Positions 10,080-22,245 of a stretch of 64,000 bases of DNA are shown here, piece after piece. Where the stretch lies: positions 2,480,001 through 2,544,000 of the forward strand of contig JAYXKI010000005.1 in the NCBI GenBank assembly GCA_037892935.1. The letters run 5' to 3'. Source of the stretch: Phlebopus portentosus. Lineage: Eukaryota > Basidiomycota > Agaricomycetes > Boletales > Boletinellaceae. A model generated the notes under the pieces. The model worked only from the letters and a program-made list of their open reading frames with translations. It was not told where the DNA came from and did no database searches. Position 1 is the stretch's first letter. Each line of letters starts with the position of its first letter. The position numbers and the translations under genes were made by a program.

Positions 10080-12015
10080 ATCCTGTCATTGGGGCTGGAT
10101 AGTATTATATGCTGGTCTTCTGAGGTATAATCCTTAGTTTCACATTCTGTGACTGCAAAGAAAGGTCATCCAAGTAGTGCTTGGAATAGCACCTAATAAA
10201 TAACATGCACTTGCAGGGAAAGATTGATCTCAGCTATTGTAAATTTGGCTTTTGGGATTAGTCCAATAGTGACCAACTTTACTATATCTGTCATCTCAAT
10301 GGTCGTGCTCTGGTCTGGTAATAGGGGCACTTGAAGTTTCTCCCAAATGTCTTTTCTAATTAGACACACTGCTGCACCTTAACCAAGTATGCACTCCACT
10401 TCCATTGTGTCCTCTACAATAGTTGTAACTGTATGAAGGGGAAGAATTGCTTCTGTGGTCACTCCTGATGTTCTAATAGATATTATCAAGTCCTTAGGGT
10501 GTTGCAACATTATTTCGCACAGTTGCGCTGTATAACTTAGTGATTTAATAAGGTTCATATCGGCAGCATTATATCTTTTTGTGGTAGTGAGTTCCTTTAG
10601 TTGCTTTTGTAATTCAGGGGCAATTGATAATAGTTCTCTTTAGCTAAGCATAATGCTTGTGTCAAGTATCTAAGTGAGCACATTAGAGACAGAGTTAGAA
10701 TCTTCAATAGAGACTATATAGCAGTACTAGAGCTGGGGGTTTGAGGGTTTTCTAATATTATCCCACTGTGGTGACAAATGTGAAATTGATGGGAGCTTAG
10801 GATTAGAGGGTGGCAACTGCTGTGCCTTTGAAGCCTCTCTTCTCAGTGGTCTTACCTTAGTCAGAATAACTATCCCATTGAACTTCTGCCTTTTACCAGT
10901 CACTGCTTTCTTCTTTGCCTCATTGAGTAAGATTTCCAAATATTTCACTTCATAATTAGTTTCTTCTATCTGATCTTTGCTGACTTTTTAGAGTATAGCT
11001 GATGCTATTAGCTCAGCAGTGGTTTCTGGATGCTCAGTGATCTCTATAATGCTAACTAGGTGTGAAGAGTTTGGCATGAGGAGATTGTCAATTTATTCTA
11101 TCAGGTTTTGACCCGGGACCTTATTTGATACAAAGGCCCTATTTGGCATGACTACTTATCTATTTGAGTCATACAGACACTTTTCAGCTTGAATATACTT
11201 GATTACTTTTGTACACTACTTTATGAAGTGATCAGAATTGCTATAGAATGCATATCTAGGTGTGTGAGTCAAAGGAGTGGGTTGTAGACCTGTTGCAACT
11301 CAAGGGCCCTGGCCTCTAGTGAGCGATTCCAGTATCACCTGAAAATCTTTTAGCGTTTTCCAAACTTTACTCAAGTCCATTTCTTTCTTCTTGATAGTTA
11401 TACTATGTCCTCCCAATGATGCGCTCATTATTGCACTTGTTCTACTGCTCATCAGGTCAGATCTGATCTGATCAACTGCAGATTCTGAAAGAATGTACAT
11501 AGCTGCATTTGCTACTTTCTTGATATCATAGGGGTTGCCTCTCTCATAGTCTAGGTTCTTGATTTCAAGCCTCTGCAGAATATCTTTCCTAGTCTGGCCT
11601 AATATGCCTCGAAGAAACACAATTTTTAAATTATTCTTAGTGAGTTTGTTGCTGGCAATGAGATACCTGGCTCTGTATAAAAACTTGCGATGATAAGTGC
11701 CAAATTCATCTCTGGTATGAATACCTTTCTCAGCCTATTTAGCAATAAACTGCTCTAATTTGCTCCTAGAGTATCTTTTGCTATCTGTTAAACTTGGGTA
11801 AAGCTTTTTGATAGCTGTCTTGAAAATTTCGATGCTTGCAGGAGTGGCAGAAACTTTAGAAAGGGTTTTCCATACTTCTGCAATATCAGTCTTCACATAA
11901 TACAGATACCCACATCTGATAGTAGTTGATGCATCCCAATTAGCATCCATTGTGATTGCTTCAACATTGTTGAAGAAGTGAAATAGTTCCTTTGGATCAG
12001 AATTATCAAACATTG
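10080..12015 (-). pseudogene. Decayed Ty3/gypsy gag-protease
   Basis: Fragments of a gypsy capsid and protease are readable on the minus strand. The capsid part starts near 12015 with FDNSDPKELFHFFNNVEAI and continues through RYSRSKLEQFIAK and, after a frame break, YILSESAVDQIRSDLMSSRT. A basic linker lies near 10727-10948. The protease is at about 10110-10460: GAAVCLIRKDIWEKLQVPLL stands where the D-S/T-G active site should be (the aspartate context is damaged, LG-stop-GAA), followed by LLG-stop-PFFAVTECETKDYTS, the usual C-terminal LLGRPFF signature. At least three frames and several stops are involved, so it is dead. It is related to, but clearly diverged from, the element at 1-5551. The copia 5' LTR at 12067 abuts it. 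Confidence 0.8.
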
Positions 12016-12066
12016 GTGCTCTCTTGTCATCTTGAAGTGATAGTCTAGCTGTAGCTATCTGGTTTG

Positions 12067-12317
12067 TATTAGAAGTGTGATTCTGACACTCTTAGTATTT
12101 TGTAGTTTATTGTTCTATTTATATTCTTCCTTATGTCCACTTTCTTGATTATGTAATGCTTATGTAATCTTCTGTAAAAGCGGCACAGTCCATTGGTGAG
12201 TACTCTACATCAAATGTACTCACCACTGGACTCAGGTATGTAGTTAGACTGCTAATATATATCAAGTGTACTCACCACTAGACTCAGTAGTCCCTTGCTG
12301 GTGTGTGTGATCTAACA
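12067..12317 (+). repeat. C1 5' LTR
   Basis: The block begins TAGAAGTGTGATTCTGACAC (first bases of TGTTAGAAG altered) and ends TCTAACA, the inverted partner of TGTTAGA. It matches the 3' LTR at 18068. It contains two copies of an about 51 bp repeat built around TACTCACCACTGGACTCAG. Confidence 0.85.
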
Positions 12318-12328
12318 GGTTATGAGCC
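12318..12328 (+). other. Primer site matching the anticodon arm of initiator tRNA-Met
   Basis: Directly after the LTR lies GGTTATGAGCC. Its complement GGCTCATAACC is the anticodon stem-loop of eukaryotic initiator tRNA-Met (anticodon CAU within CTCATAA), not a tRNA 3' end. Drosophila copia is known to use such an internal half-tRNA primer. The same 11 bases adjoin the C2 LTR at 23420-23430. Confidence 0.75.
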
Positions 12329-13503
12329 TTGAGCTCTAGCTGTCTGCACTGCCACATTTTTGAGTTTTTGGGTTTGGAGAGCTAATGCTATTGTCAGAGA
12401 AGCTTTTGGTGTTCTGGACTGGCCTTTTGGTATGTTCCTAGTGTTCCTATCATCTTCTGCACCCTTCTGTGCAGTTTCCACAGTCCCAAAGCCCTCTGCC
12501 TTCTTCTTTGGCCTTTATTAGTGCTAAATCTCTCTAAAACTCTGCTGCTTGATTGCTCCACAACCATCCAGCCATTTTTGACGCCCTTTGGCAAATTTAC
12601 TCGGCCCATATAGACCTACTGTCCTGCCGAGTTTCAGTCTGATCTGTCGCGATTTGACACTGCTATAGCTCTATCACTTTTGGCTATTTTCAAAATTGCA
12701 TTGCCTATCCCAGGTGAACTGCTGATCTGTTTCTCACGAAATTTGGCATGTTTATTTAAGCTTTTTTTTCGTTTCCTGTCGCAAAGTTTCAGCCAAATTG
12801 GTCAAGAACTTGCCAACTTATTGAAGGATCTTTGTTTTATACCCTATTTTGGCAACTTTTGATTTTCTCAGCAACCGCTGATCCAATCCGAACGCCCTTT
12901 GGTGTGCATATGGCTCCCATACCTGTGCATACTTCCTTTAAGTTTCAGCTTGAGCAGCCACAGTTTAACTGCACTGTGAGCTTTTCTTGTGCTGACAAAA
13001 ACTGTTGATTGCTGCCGATCTGCTAATCTGATCTGCGTACTCTTTGCACTGTTCGATTCCGCTCATTGTCCTCTATCTGTGTGCCAATTTGTGCACTGTT
13101 CCACCTATCTGTTCCCTCTCTGCACTGCATTTTGTGTCTGGCAGCTCTGGTGTTAATTGGTGTGTGATTCCATCACTGTTGTTGGATCAGCCTAGCCTAC
13201 AGACTGTAAAGCTTGCCTGCCTGGCCTTAGTTTGCTGGTTGTAGTCACTCTTTGAGTGTCTACTTAAGCCTAGAGCCTCTCTCAGTTAGTGGTGCCTATA
13301 GGGTCTTAGCAGATCAACAGACCAGCACTGTTTTGTGACAAATCTGTGTATACTTCAGTGACTGTAGAAGACTGCACTAGTTGGCATTGATCTGTCACCT
13401 CCAGGCATAAATTTGTTAGCGCTCTCTCCCTCATTGCTCCCTCACTGCTTATTTCTTCTAAGCATCATCTGTCCACTCTCATCCATATCTCATTTCAACT
13501 ATC
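12318..13503 (+). other. C1 untranslated leader
   Basis: This 1.19 kb stretch between the 5' LTR and the gag ATG has no convincing coding frame. The same leader is present, inverted, at about 22246-23420 in C2. It presumably carries packaging signals. Confidence 0.6.
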
Positions 13504-16500
13504 ATGTCTGATCCTGTCACCTCTGAGACGCTATCCACTATCACCAAGCTCAATGACAGCAATTACTCTGTCTGGAAGCATGATATGTGTGCTGCACTTC
13601 AAGTCAAGAAGTTGTGGCGTCTGACCTCTGGTCAGGAAGCTAAGCCTAGTGCTCTAGCAGAGGCTGTCTAGCTCTGGAAAGAGAAGGCTGAGCAAGCTGC
13701 AGGCCTGATCTATCAGAGAATTGAGCATAGCATACAGGTTATGGTGCAGGACTATATAGATGATCCAGTCAAGATGTGGACTGAGCTTCAGAAGATCAAT
13801 GAGCAGGACAACCCAGCTGCGCGCTTTAATGCCTATGATGAGTTCTTCAACATCACCAAGAAGGAAGATGAGTCTCTTACCAATCTGATGAGCAGAGTTG
13901 AGCTAGCACTACACAAGATCAGAAGCACTCGTTTTAGCACCCTCAAACTTGAGGAGTTTGAGAATGAGCTTGTATGTGCATGTCTAATTCGTGCTCTTCC
14001 TGAGGACTATGCTTCCTTTTGCTCTATAGTGCTCCTTATGAAGGAATTTAAGTAGAATAACCTTAAGGAGGCATTTGCTCAAGAGCAGCACAACCATCAA
14101 GAGCACATTCAGCTTCAGCCCCAGGCCATGTTCACATCCACTAGTAGTGCTGTAAAGCCTATCTTCTCTCAAGGTGTTACTTGCACCTTCTGTGGTATTC
14201 CTAAGCATATAGAGGAGAACTGCTATATGAAGCAGGCAGCTTCTAAGGATGCACATGTCAGGGCTAAGAAGAACAGGAAAGAGAAGAGGAGGAAGGGTAG
14301 GAAGGGCTAGAAGGCCCATGTTGCTCAACAAGATGAATCTACTGAATCTGCTGAATTTGCTGGCAATGCAAGTGCTCTTGACTACACCAATCCCCATTCA
14401 CCTCTTATCCCAGATGCAGGAACTGACTGGATTGCTGACATAGGTGCCACTTGCCACATGACTCCACATCGTCATTGGTTCACCAAATACTCAACAAATT
14501 ACACCCCTATTTGTTTAGCCAACAACCAAGTTATTTATTCAGTTGGCATTGGCACAGTGCACTTTCAGCCTGTAGTTGGTGGCAAACCTGGACAGTTACT
14601 TGAATTTGAGCGTGTACTTCATGTTCCTGATCTCAGAAACAATCTCCTCTCAGTCCTATATTTGACTCGTTCTAAATCATATGTTGTCACCATTCACCAT
14701 AACAAGATGCTTTTCCATCATCATGGAACAGTTATTTTTACTACAAATATCACCTCTTACAATGCAGCAACTCTCAATGGCCACATTGTCTCTACCATTG
14801 CTTATGCTGCATTCACCAGCACCTGTCCACTTGACACTACACTTTGGCACAGGTGCTTTGCACATCTCAATCATGGTGATGTGAACAGGTTGATGACTGA
14901 GGAGCTAGTCAAGGGAATGGTTGTCAAATCTAAGAGCACTCCAGATCCTATCTGTAAACCTTGCATTGCTGGCAAGTAGCACAGGTCTAATGTCTCCAAA
15001 CTTGCATCTCACAGAGCTTCTGGTCTCCTCCAATTGGTTCACTCTGATGTTCATAGTCCATTGCCTGTCCAGTCCAGACATGGTTTCAAATACTGGATCA
15101 CCTTCATTAATGATTACAGCCACTACTGGGCTGTTCTCCCATTGAAGAAGAAGAGTGATGCATTTGCTGCCTTCAAGCAATTTAAGGCCTATGCAGAGAA
15201 CCAGTTAGGAGTGAAGATCAAAGCCACTCGTGATGATAAAGGTAGAGAGTATGTGTCTAAGGAATGGGACCAGTTCTGTATTACTGCAGATATCCACAGA
15301 CAGCACACTATCAGAGATGAACCTCATCAGAATGGTGTTGCAGAGCATACTAACAGGACACTTGCAGAGGGCATCACTACTATACTTAATAAAGCACACC
15401 TGCTCTCTAGCTTCTGGTGGGATACAGTGGCAGCATTTGTACATGTACACAACCACTCTCCCACCTCTGCTGTGTCTGCCAGTACACCCTATGAGCTCTG
15501 GTTCCAGTCAAAGCCAGATGTCTCTCACTTGCGTGTATTTGGATGCACCTCCTATGTGCTTGTGAAAAAAGATCAACACAAGCAGCTGCAGTCCCACACA
15601 CAGAAATGTGTGTTCTTAGGCTACCCCTCTAACTATAAAGGCTGGTTGTTCTGGAATCCACTTACCAGGAAGGAAGTCATTAGTGACTCTGCTCAATTTG
15701 ATGAGAGAGTCTTCCCTGGTACATCTAGAAACCCAGTTGACTTAAGGGTAAATATGCCTACACAGACAGAAGATCTGCTAGAACAGGGGGGAGTAGAGGA
15801 TGCTATTGATGTTCTGCCAGCTCCTCCTCCTCCACCTGCTCCTATACATCCAGCAGATCCTCCTATGCCTACATCTACACCTACACCTAGTCCTCCACCT
15901 AATCTATCACCTAGTTCTCCTTCACACAGTCCTCCACATCATCCTTCTTCACCAGCCACTCATCCACCAAAGCGTGAATACACTACTTTACCACTGCTAT
16001 CTGAGCAGGCCTCAAAGAAATAAAGGCCTGCTTCTCCCTAGTGGCCAGATCCAATGTGAGACCTATTAGATGTCATACCACTGGCTGGTGGGACGTGGAT
16101 GTTGGACAGCACCTTCCTAGATGTGTGCCAGGCTCCCCTATTCCACCACAGCACTTCAACTTCAACTCAGCAGAGCCAACTGTATCTGACACTGCACCTG
16201 ACACTGCTTCTGATACTGACTCTGCAGCTCAGCCAGATGTTGTAGAGCAGCCAGAGCAGGATATTGAGATGGACAGTGCCTCATCTGATGAACTGGACAT
16301 CATGTCAGAAGAGGAGTTGCAAGCTGAAGCACTGATGTTTGCTGGCCTAATAGATTTTAGTGCTAATACAGGACTAGAGGACATCTATCTGTCTTATAAA
16401 GATGCTCTGGAATATGCATTCCAGTTATCTAATTGCGCTGAGCATGTGTTCTCTACACAAGATGTGCAACACATCAGTCCTGAACCCTATCAGTAGAAGG

Positions 16501-18040
16501 ACATCAAAGGACGTTCTGATGCAGACCTCTGGGAGAAAGCAGCCATGGAGGAATTTATCAGTCTGATTGAGAATGGCACATTTGAACCAGTCAGACTACT
16601 CCTAGCAGAAAGCCCATTGGATGCAGATGGGTGTTTAAGCTCAAGCGCAAGGCAGATAGATCTGTAAACAGGTACAAGGCAAGGCTGGTAGCTAAGGGCT
16701 TCTCACAGCAATCAGGTCTTGAGTTCTCTTAGGTGTTTGTGCCTACAGCCAAGTAGGCTGCACTTAGAGCCATCCTGGCAATAGCTGCATTTGAAGACCT
16801 TGAGCTGTATAGTATTGATATCTCTACTGCTTTTCTTAATGGTAAGATAGAGCATGATGTCTACATGAACCAGCCTGAAGGATTTGAGGACTACTTTGGC
16901 CCTGGATTTGTTCTCAAGCTGATCAAGTTAATTTATAGCCTTAAGCAGGCTGGCCATCAATGGCACAAGAAGCTTGATTCAGCAATGAAGAGCATGGGCT
17001 TCAAGTTAGTGCACTGTGATTACAGCATTTGGGTGTACAGCAGAGATGAAGTGCGCATCATTATTCCAGTCTATGTTGATGACATGACCATTGCTGTAAA
17101 GTCTAAGCAGCAGTATGAGTCTGTCAGAGATGAACTGGCCAAGCACTTTAAACTGCATGAGTTGGGCCCAACCTCATTCCTGCTAGGAGTCCATATTCAG
17201 AGAGACCGCTCCAAGCACTCTATCAGTCTGTCACAGAGACAGTATATTATTGATGTGCTAGAGCGCTTCAGCATGAGCAACTGTGGCACTGTTACTACTC
17301 CTCTCCCTGAGCAGAAGCTCAGCAAGGACATGGCTCCTAAGACCCCTGCAGAAACTGAATACATGAAGCAGGTGCCCTACAAGCAATTGGTTGGTGCACT
17401 CATGTACTTAGCTATTGCTACTAGGCCAGATATTGCCTATGCAGTTGGTGTCTTGGGACGCTTCAGTTCTAATCCTGGTCCAGCTCATTGGAAGGCAGCA
17501 AAGCATCTATGTCGCTATCTACAGGGTACAAAGGATTTCAGGTTGACTTATGCACCTGATCCTAAGTCCTCTGAGCTGTTCACTACCTTCTGTGATGCTG
17601 ACCATGGAGAAAATGAGGATAACAGATGGTCCACAAGTGGGATGGTTGTCAAGATGGGAACTGGTGCTATCAGCTGGGCTAGCAAGTTGCAGCCCTTTGT
17701 GACTCTATCCACCACTGAAGCAGAATACATTGCTGCTGTTAGTGCAGGACAAGAGATTATGTGGCTGAGAAATCTCTTTACAGAGTTTGGCTACAAATTT
17801 AATGCACCCTCTTCTCTGTACATTGATAACCAGTCTGCTCTGTCTGTGGCAAACAATCCTGAGCATCATGGATGCATGAAACACCTAGATCTGCACTTCT
17901 ACTGGTTGAGAGATGTTGTAGAGGCTGGTCATATCAAAGTGCATTACTTGCCCACTCAGACCATGCCAGCAGACATTATGACCAAAGCACTAAGCAGAGT
18001 AAAGGTGCAGGAGATGTGTAAGATGCTGGGATTATGTTGA
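13504..18040 (+). pseudogene. C1 copia Gag-Pol polyprotein with nonsense mutations
   Basis: The polyprotein starts MSDPVTSETLSTITKLNDSN. In order it shows a UBN2-type copia Gag, a zinc knuckle CTFCGIPKHIEENC (about 14182), the protease site ADIGATCHMTPH (about 14430, normally D-S/T-G-A), and the integrase zinc region (LWHRCFAHLNHGD ... CKPCIAGK, 14840-14975). The catalytic integrase follows (VHSDVHSPLP, then TRDDKGREYVSKE and HQNGVAEHTNRTLAEG), a proline-rich spacer (15800-16000), reverse transcriptase (IDISTAFLNGKIEHDVYM, PVYVDDMTIA at about 17070) and RNase H (FCDADHGENE, LSTTEAEYIAA, DNQSAL). In-frame stops include TAG at 13668, 14053, 14308 and 14977, TAA at 16021, and others before 16745. 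Most are explained by C to T on one or other strand. The family's intact polyprotein is a single frame of this length. Confidence 0.9.
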
Positions 18041-18057
18041 AGGAAGAAGTGTCAGAT

Positions 18058-18067
18058 CAGGGGGGAG
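18058..18067 (+). other. C1 polypurine tract
   Basis: The purine run AGGGGGGAG directly precedes the 3' LTR. It is the expected primer for plus-strand DNA synthesis. Confidence 0.75.
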
Positions 18068-18368
18068 TGTTAGAAGTGTGATTCTGACACTCTTAGTATT
18101 TTGTAGTTTATTGTTCTGTTTATATTCTTCCTTATGTCCGCTTTCTTGATCATGTGATGCTTATGTAATCTCCTGTAAAAGCGGCACAGTCCATTAGTGA
18201 GTACTCTACATCAAGTGTACTCACCACTGGACTCAGGTATGTAATTAGACTGCTAATATACATCAAGTGTACTCACCACTGGACTCAGGTATGTAATTAG
18301 ACTGCTAATATACAAGTGTACTCACCACTGGACTCAGTGGTCCTTTGCTGGATTTGTGTGATCTAACA
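18068..18368 (+). repeat. C1 3' LTR
   Basis: The LTR runs from TGTTAGAAGTG to TCTAACA, 301 bp. It holds three copies of the about 51 bp repeat, against two in the 5' LTR and one in the C2 LTR, which accounts for the length differences. Confidence 0.9.
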
Positions 18369-21300
18369 GGATAGAGTCACAAAGGGCTGCAACTTGCTAG
18401 CCCAGCTGATAGCACCAGTTCTCATCTTGACAACCATCCCACTTGTGGACTGTCTGCTATTCTCATTTCCTCCATGGTCAGCATCACAGAAGGTAGTGAA
18501 CAGCTCAGAGGACTTAAGATCAGGTGCATAAGTCAACCTGAAATCCTTTGTACTCTGCAGATAGTGACATAGATGCTTTGCTGCCTTCCAATGAGCTGGA
18601 CCAGGATTAGAACTGAAGCATCCCAAGACACCAACTGCATAGGCAATATCTGGCCTAGTAGCAATAGCTAAATACATGAGTGCACCAACTTAGACTTTAC
18701 AGCAATGGTCATGTTATCAACATAGACTGGAATGATGATGTGCACTTCATCTCTGCTGTACACCCAAATGCTGTAATCACAGCACACTAACTTGAAGCCC
18801 ATGCTCTTCATCACTGAATCAAGCTTCTTGTGCCATTGGTGGCCAGCCTACTTAAGGCCATAAATTGACTTGATCAGCTTGAGAACAAATCCAGGGCCAA
18901 AGTAGTCCTCAAATCCTTCAGGCTGGTTCATGTAGACACCATGCTCCATCTTACCATTGAGGAAAGCAGTAGAGATATCAACACTATACAGCTCAAGGTA
19001 TTCAAATGCAGCTATTGCCAGAATGGCTCTAAGTGCAGCCTACTTGGCTGTAGGCACAAACACCTAAGAGAACTCAAGACCTGGTTGCTGTGAGAAGTCT
19101 TGGCTACCAGCCTTGCCTTGTACCTGTCTACAGATCCATCTGCCTTGCGCTTGAGCTTGAACACCTATCTGCATCCAATAGGCTTTCTACCAGGAGGGAG
19201 CCTAACTGGCTCAAAAGTGCCATTCTCAATTAGACTGACAAATTCCTCCATGGCTGCCTTTTCGCAAAGGTCTGCATCAGGGCATCCTTTAATGTCCTTC
19301 TACTGATAGGGTTCAGGACTGATGTGTTGCACATCTTGTGCAGAGAACACATGCTCAGAGCAATTAGATGACTGGAATGCATATTCCAGAGCATCTTCAT
19401 AAGACAGATAGATGTCCTCTAGTCCTGTATTAGCACTAAAATCTATTAGGCCAGCAAACATCAGTGCTTCAGCTTGCAACTCCTCTTCTGACATGATGTT
19501 CAGTTCATCAGGTGAGTCACTGTTCATTTCAACATCCTGCTCTGACTGCTCTACAACATCTGGCTGAGCTGCAGAGTCAGTATCAGAAGCAGTGTCAGGT
19601 GCAGTTGGCTCTGCTGAGTTAAAGTTGAAGTACTGTGGTGGAATAGGGGAGCCTGGCACACGTCCTCCTCTACACAGTCCTCCACATCATCCTCCTTCAC
19701 CAGCTACTAAGCAAGAATATACTACTTCACTACTACTATCTGAGCAGACCTCAAAGAAACAAAGGCCTGTCTCTCCCTGGTGGCCAGATTCAATGTAGAG
19801 ACTTATTAGACCTCACACTACTGGCTGGTGGGATGTGGACTATGTTAGACAGCACCTTCCCAGACTAGGTGATGGATTGAGAAGAGGACTAGGTGTAGGT
19901 GTAGGTGTAGGCATAGGAGGATCTGCTGGATGCACAGGAGCAGGTGGAGGAGGAGGAGCTGGCAGAACATCAATAGCATCCTCTACTCCCCCCTGTTCTA
20001 GCAGATCTTCTGTCTGTGTAGGCATATTTACCCTCAAGTCAACTAGGTTTCTAGATGTACCAGGGAAGACTCTCTCATCAAATTGAGCAGAGTCACTAAT
20101 GACTTCCTTCCTGGTAAGTGGATTCCAGAACAACTAGCCTTTATAGTTAGAGGGGTAGCCTAAGAACACACATTTCTGTGTGTGGGACTGCAGCTGCTTG
20201 TGTTGATCTTTTTTCACAAGCACATAGGAGGTGCATCCAAATACACGCAAGTGAGAGACATCTGGCTTTGACTGGAACCAGAGCTCATAGGGTGTACTGG
20301 CAGACACAGCAGAGGTGGGAGAGTGGTTGTGTACATGTACAAATGCTGCCACTGTATCCCACCAGAAGCTAGAGAGCAGGTGTGCTTTATTAAGTATAGT
20401 AGTGATGCCCTCTGCAAGTGTCCTGTTAGTATGCTCTGCAACACCATTCTGATGAGGTTCATCTCTGATAGTGTGCTGTCTGTGGATATCTGCAGTAATA
20501 CAGAACTGGTCCCATTCCTTAGACACATACTCTCTACCTTTATCATCACGAGTGGCTTTGATCTTCACTCCTAACTGGTTCTCTGCATAGGCCTTAAATT
20601 GCTTGAAGGCAGCAAATGCATCACTCTTCTTCTTCAATGGGAGAACAGCCCAGTAGTGGCTGTAATCATTAATGAAGGTGATCCAGTATTTGAAACCATG
20701 TCTGGACTGGACAGGCAATGGACTATGAACATCAGAGTGAACCAATTGGAGGAGACCAGAAGCTCTGTGAGATGCAAGTTTGGAGACATTAGACCTGTGC
20801 TACTTGCCAGCAATGCAAGGTTTACAGATAGGATCTGGAGTGCTCTTAGATTTGACAACCATTCCCTTGACTAGCTCCTCAGTCATCAACCTGTTCACAT
20901 CACCATGATTGAGATGTGCAAAGCACCTGTGCCAAAGTGTAGTGTCAAGTGGACAGGTGCTGGTGAATGCAGCATAAGCAATGGTAGAGACAATGTGGCC
21001 ATTGAGAGTTGCTGCATTGTAAGAGGTGATATTTGTAGTAAAAATAACTGTTCCATGATGATGGAAAAGCATCTTGTTATGGTGAATGGTGACAACATAT
21101 GATTTAGAACGAGTCAAATATAGGACTGAGAGGAGATTGTTTCTGAGATCAGGAACATGAAGTACACGCTCAAATTCAAGTAACTGTCCAGGTTTGCCAC
21201 CAACTACAGGCTGAAAGTGCACTGTGCCAATGCCAACTGAATAAATAACTTGGTTGTTGGCTAAACAAATAGGGGTGTAATTTGTTGAGTATTTGGTGAA

Positions 21301-22245
21301 CCAATGACGATGTGGAGTCATGTGGCAAGTGGCACCTATGTCAGCAATCCAGTCAGTTCCTGCATCTGGGATAAGAGGTGAATGGGGATTGATGTAGTCA
21401 AGAGCACTTGCATTGCCAGCAAATTCAGCAGATTCAGTAGATTCATCTTGTTGAGCAACATGGGCCTTCTGGCCCTTCCTACCCTTCCTCCTCTTCTCTT
21501 TCCTGTTCTTCTTAGCCCTGACATGTGCATCCTTAGAAGCTGCCTGCTTCATATAGCAGTTCTCCTCTATATGCTTAGGAATACCACAGAAGGTGCAAGT
21601 AACACCTTGAGAGAAGATAGGCTTTACAGCACTACTAGTGGATGTGAACATGGCCTGGGGCTGAAGCTGAATGTGCTCTTGATGGTTATGCTGCTCTTGG
21701 GCAAATGCCTCCTTAAGGTTATTCTACTTAAATTCCTTCATAAGGAGCACTATAGAGCAAAAGGAAGCATAGTCCTCAGGAAGAGCACGAATTAGACATG
21801 CACATACAAGCTCATTCTCAAACTCCTCAAGTTTGAGGGTGCTAAAATGAGTGCTTCTGATCTTGTGTAGTGCTAGCTCATCTTCCTTCTTGGTGATGTT
21901 GAAGAACTCATCATAGGCATTAAAGCGCGCAGCTGGGTTGTCCTGCTCATTGATCTTCTGAAGCTCAGTCCACATCTTGACTGGATCATCTATGTAGTCC
22001 TGCACCATAACCTGCATGCTATGCTCAATTCTCTGATAGATCAGGCCTGCAGCTTGCTCAGCCTTCTCTTCCCAGAGCTGGACAGCCTCTGCTAGAGCAC
22101 TAGGCTTAGCTTCCTGACCAGAGGTCAGGCGCCATAACTTCTTGACTTGAAGTGCAGCACAGATATCATGCTTCCAGACAGAGTAATTGCTGTCATTGAG
22201 CTTGGTGATAGTGGATAGCGTCTCAGAGGTGACAGGATCAGACAT
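18369..22245 (-). pseudogene. C2 copia Gag-Pol, deleted and partly inverted
   Basis: The frame starts with MSDPVTSETLSTITKLNDSN at 22245 and follows C1 through Gag, zinc knuckle (CTFCGIPKHIEENC), protease (ADIGATCHMT), integrase and reverse transcriptase. It shares with C1 the stop after KEFK (21724) and the TAG after CIAGK (20800), and the isoleucine in the protease site. It lacks the C1 stops at 13668 and 14308. Near 21865 a short in-frame deletion removes SLTNLMSRV. About 290 bp of reverse transcriptase after the YVDDM box are gone, and the frame ends inside RNase H at the junction with C1. Confidence 0.88.
19664..19857 (+). repeat. Micro-inversion inside C2
   Basis: This 0.2 kb segment reads in the C1 direction while both flanks read as C2 (minus). 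It corresponds to C1 positions about 15925-16122, the end of the proline-rich spacer. It preserves CAAAGG and a TGG codon where C1 has stops, so it branched from a less damaged copy or before those mutations. Confidence 0.8.

Larger units (their letters stand above)
12067..18368 (+). mobile_element. C1: Ty1/copia LTR retrotransposon
   Basis: This is a complete structural unit: 5' LTR, internal primer site, 1.2 kb leader, gag-pol, polypurine tract, 3' LTR. Gene order protease-integrase-reverse transcriptase-RNase H is the copia order. Several in-frame stops make it non-autonomous. Its 3' LTR abuts an inverted, nearly identical second element (C2). Confidence 0.9.

Noticed and set aside
12318..13503. 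Short open frames in the copia leader as genes
   Set aside because: They are not conserved in frame between C1 and C2 and precede the clear gag start.
18368..18369. Retrotransposon autointegration as proven cause of the C1/C2 junction
   Set aside because: The 3' LTR end abutting inverted internal sequence would fit, but the expected complementary half and target duplication were not found. A DNA-level inversion explains it equally well.
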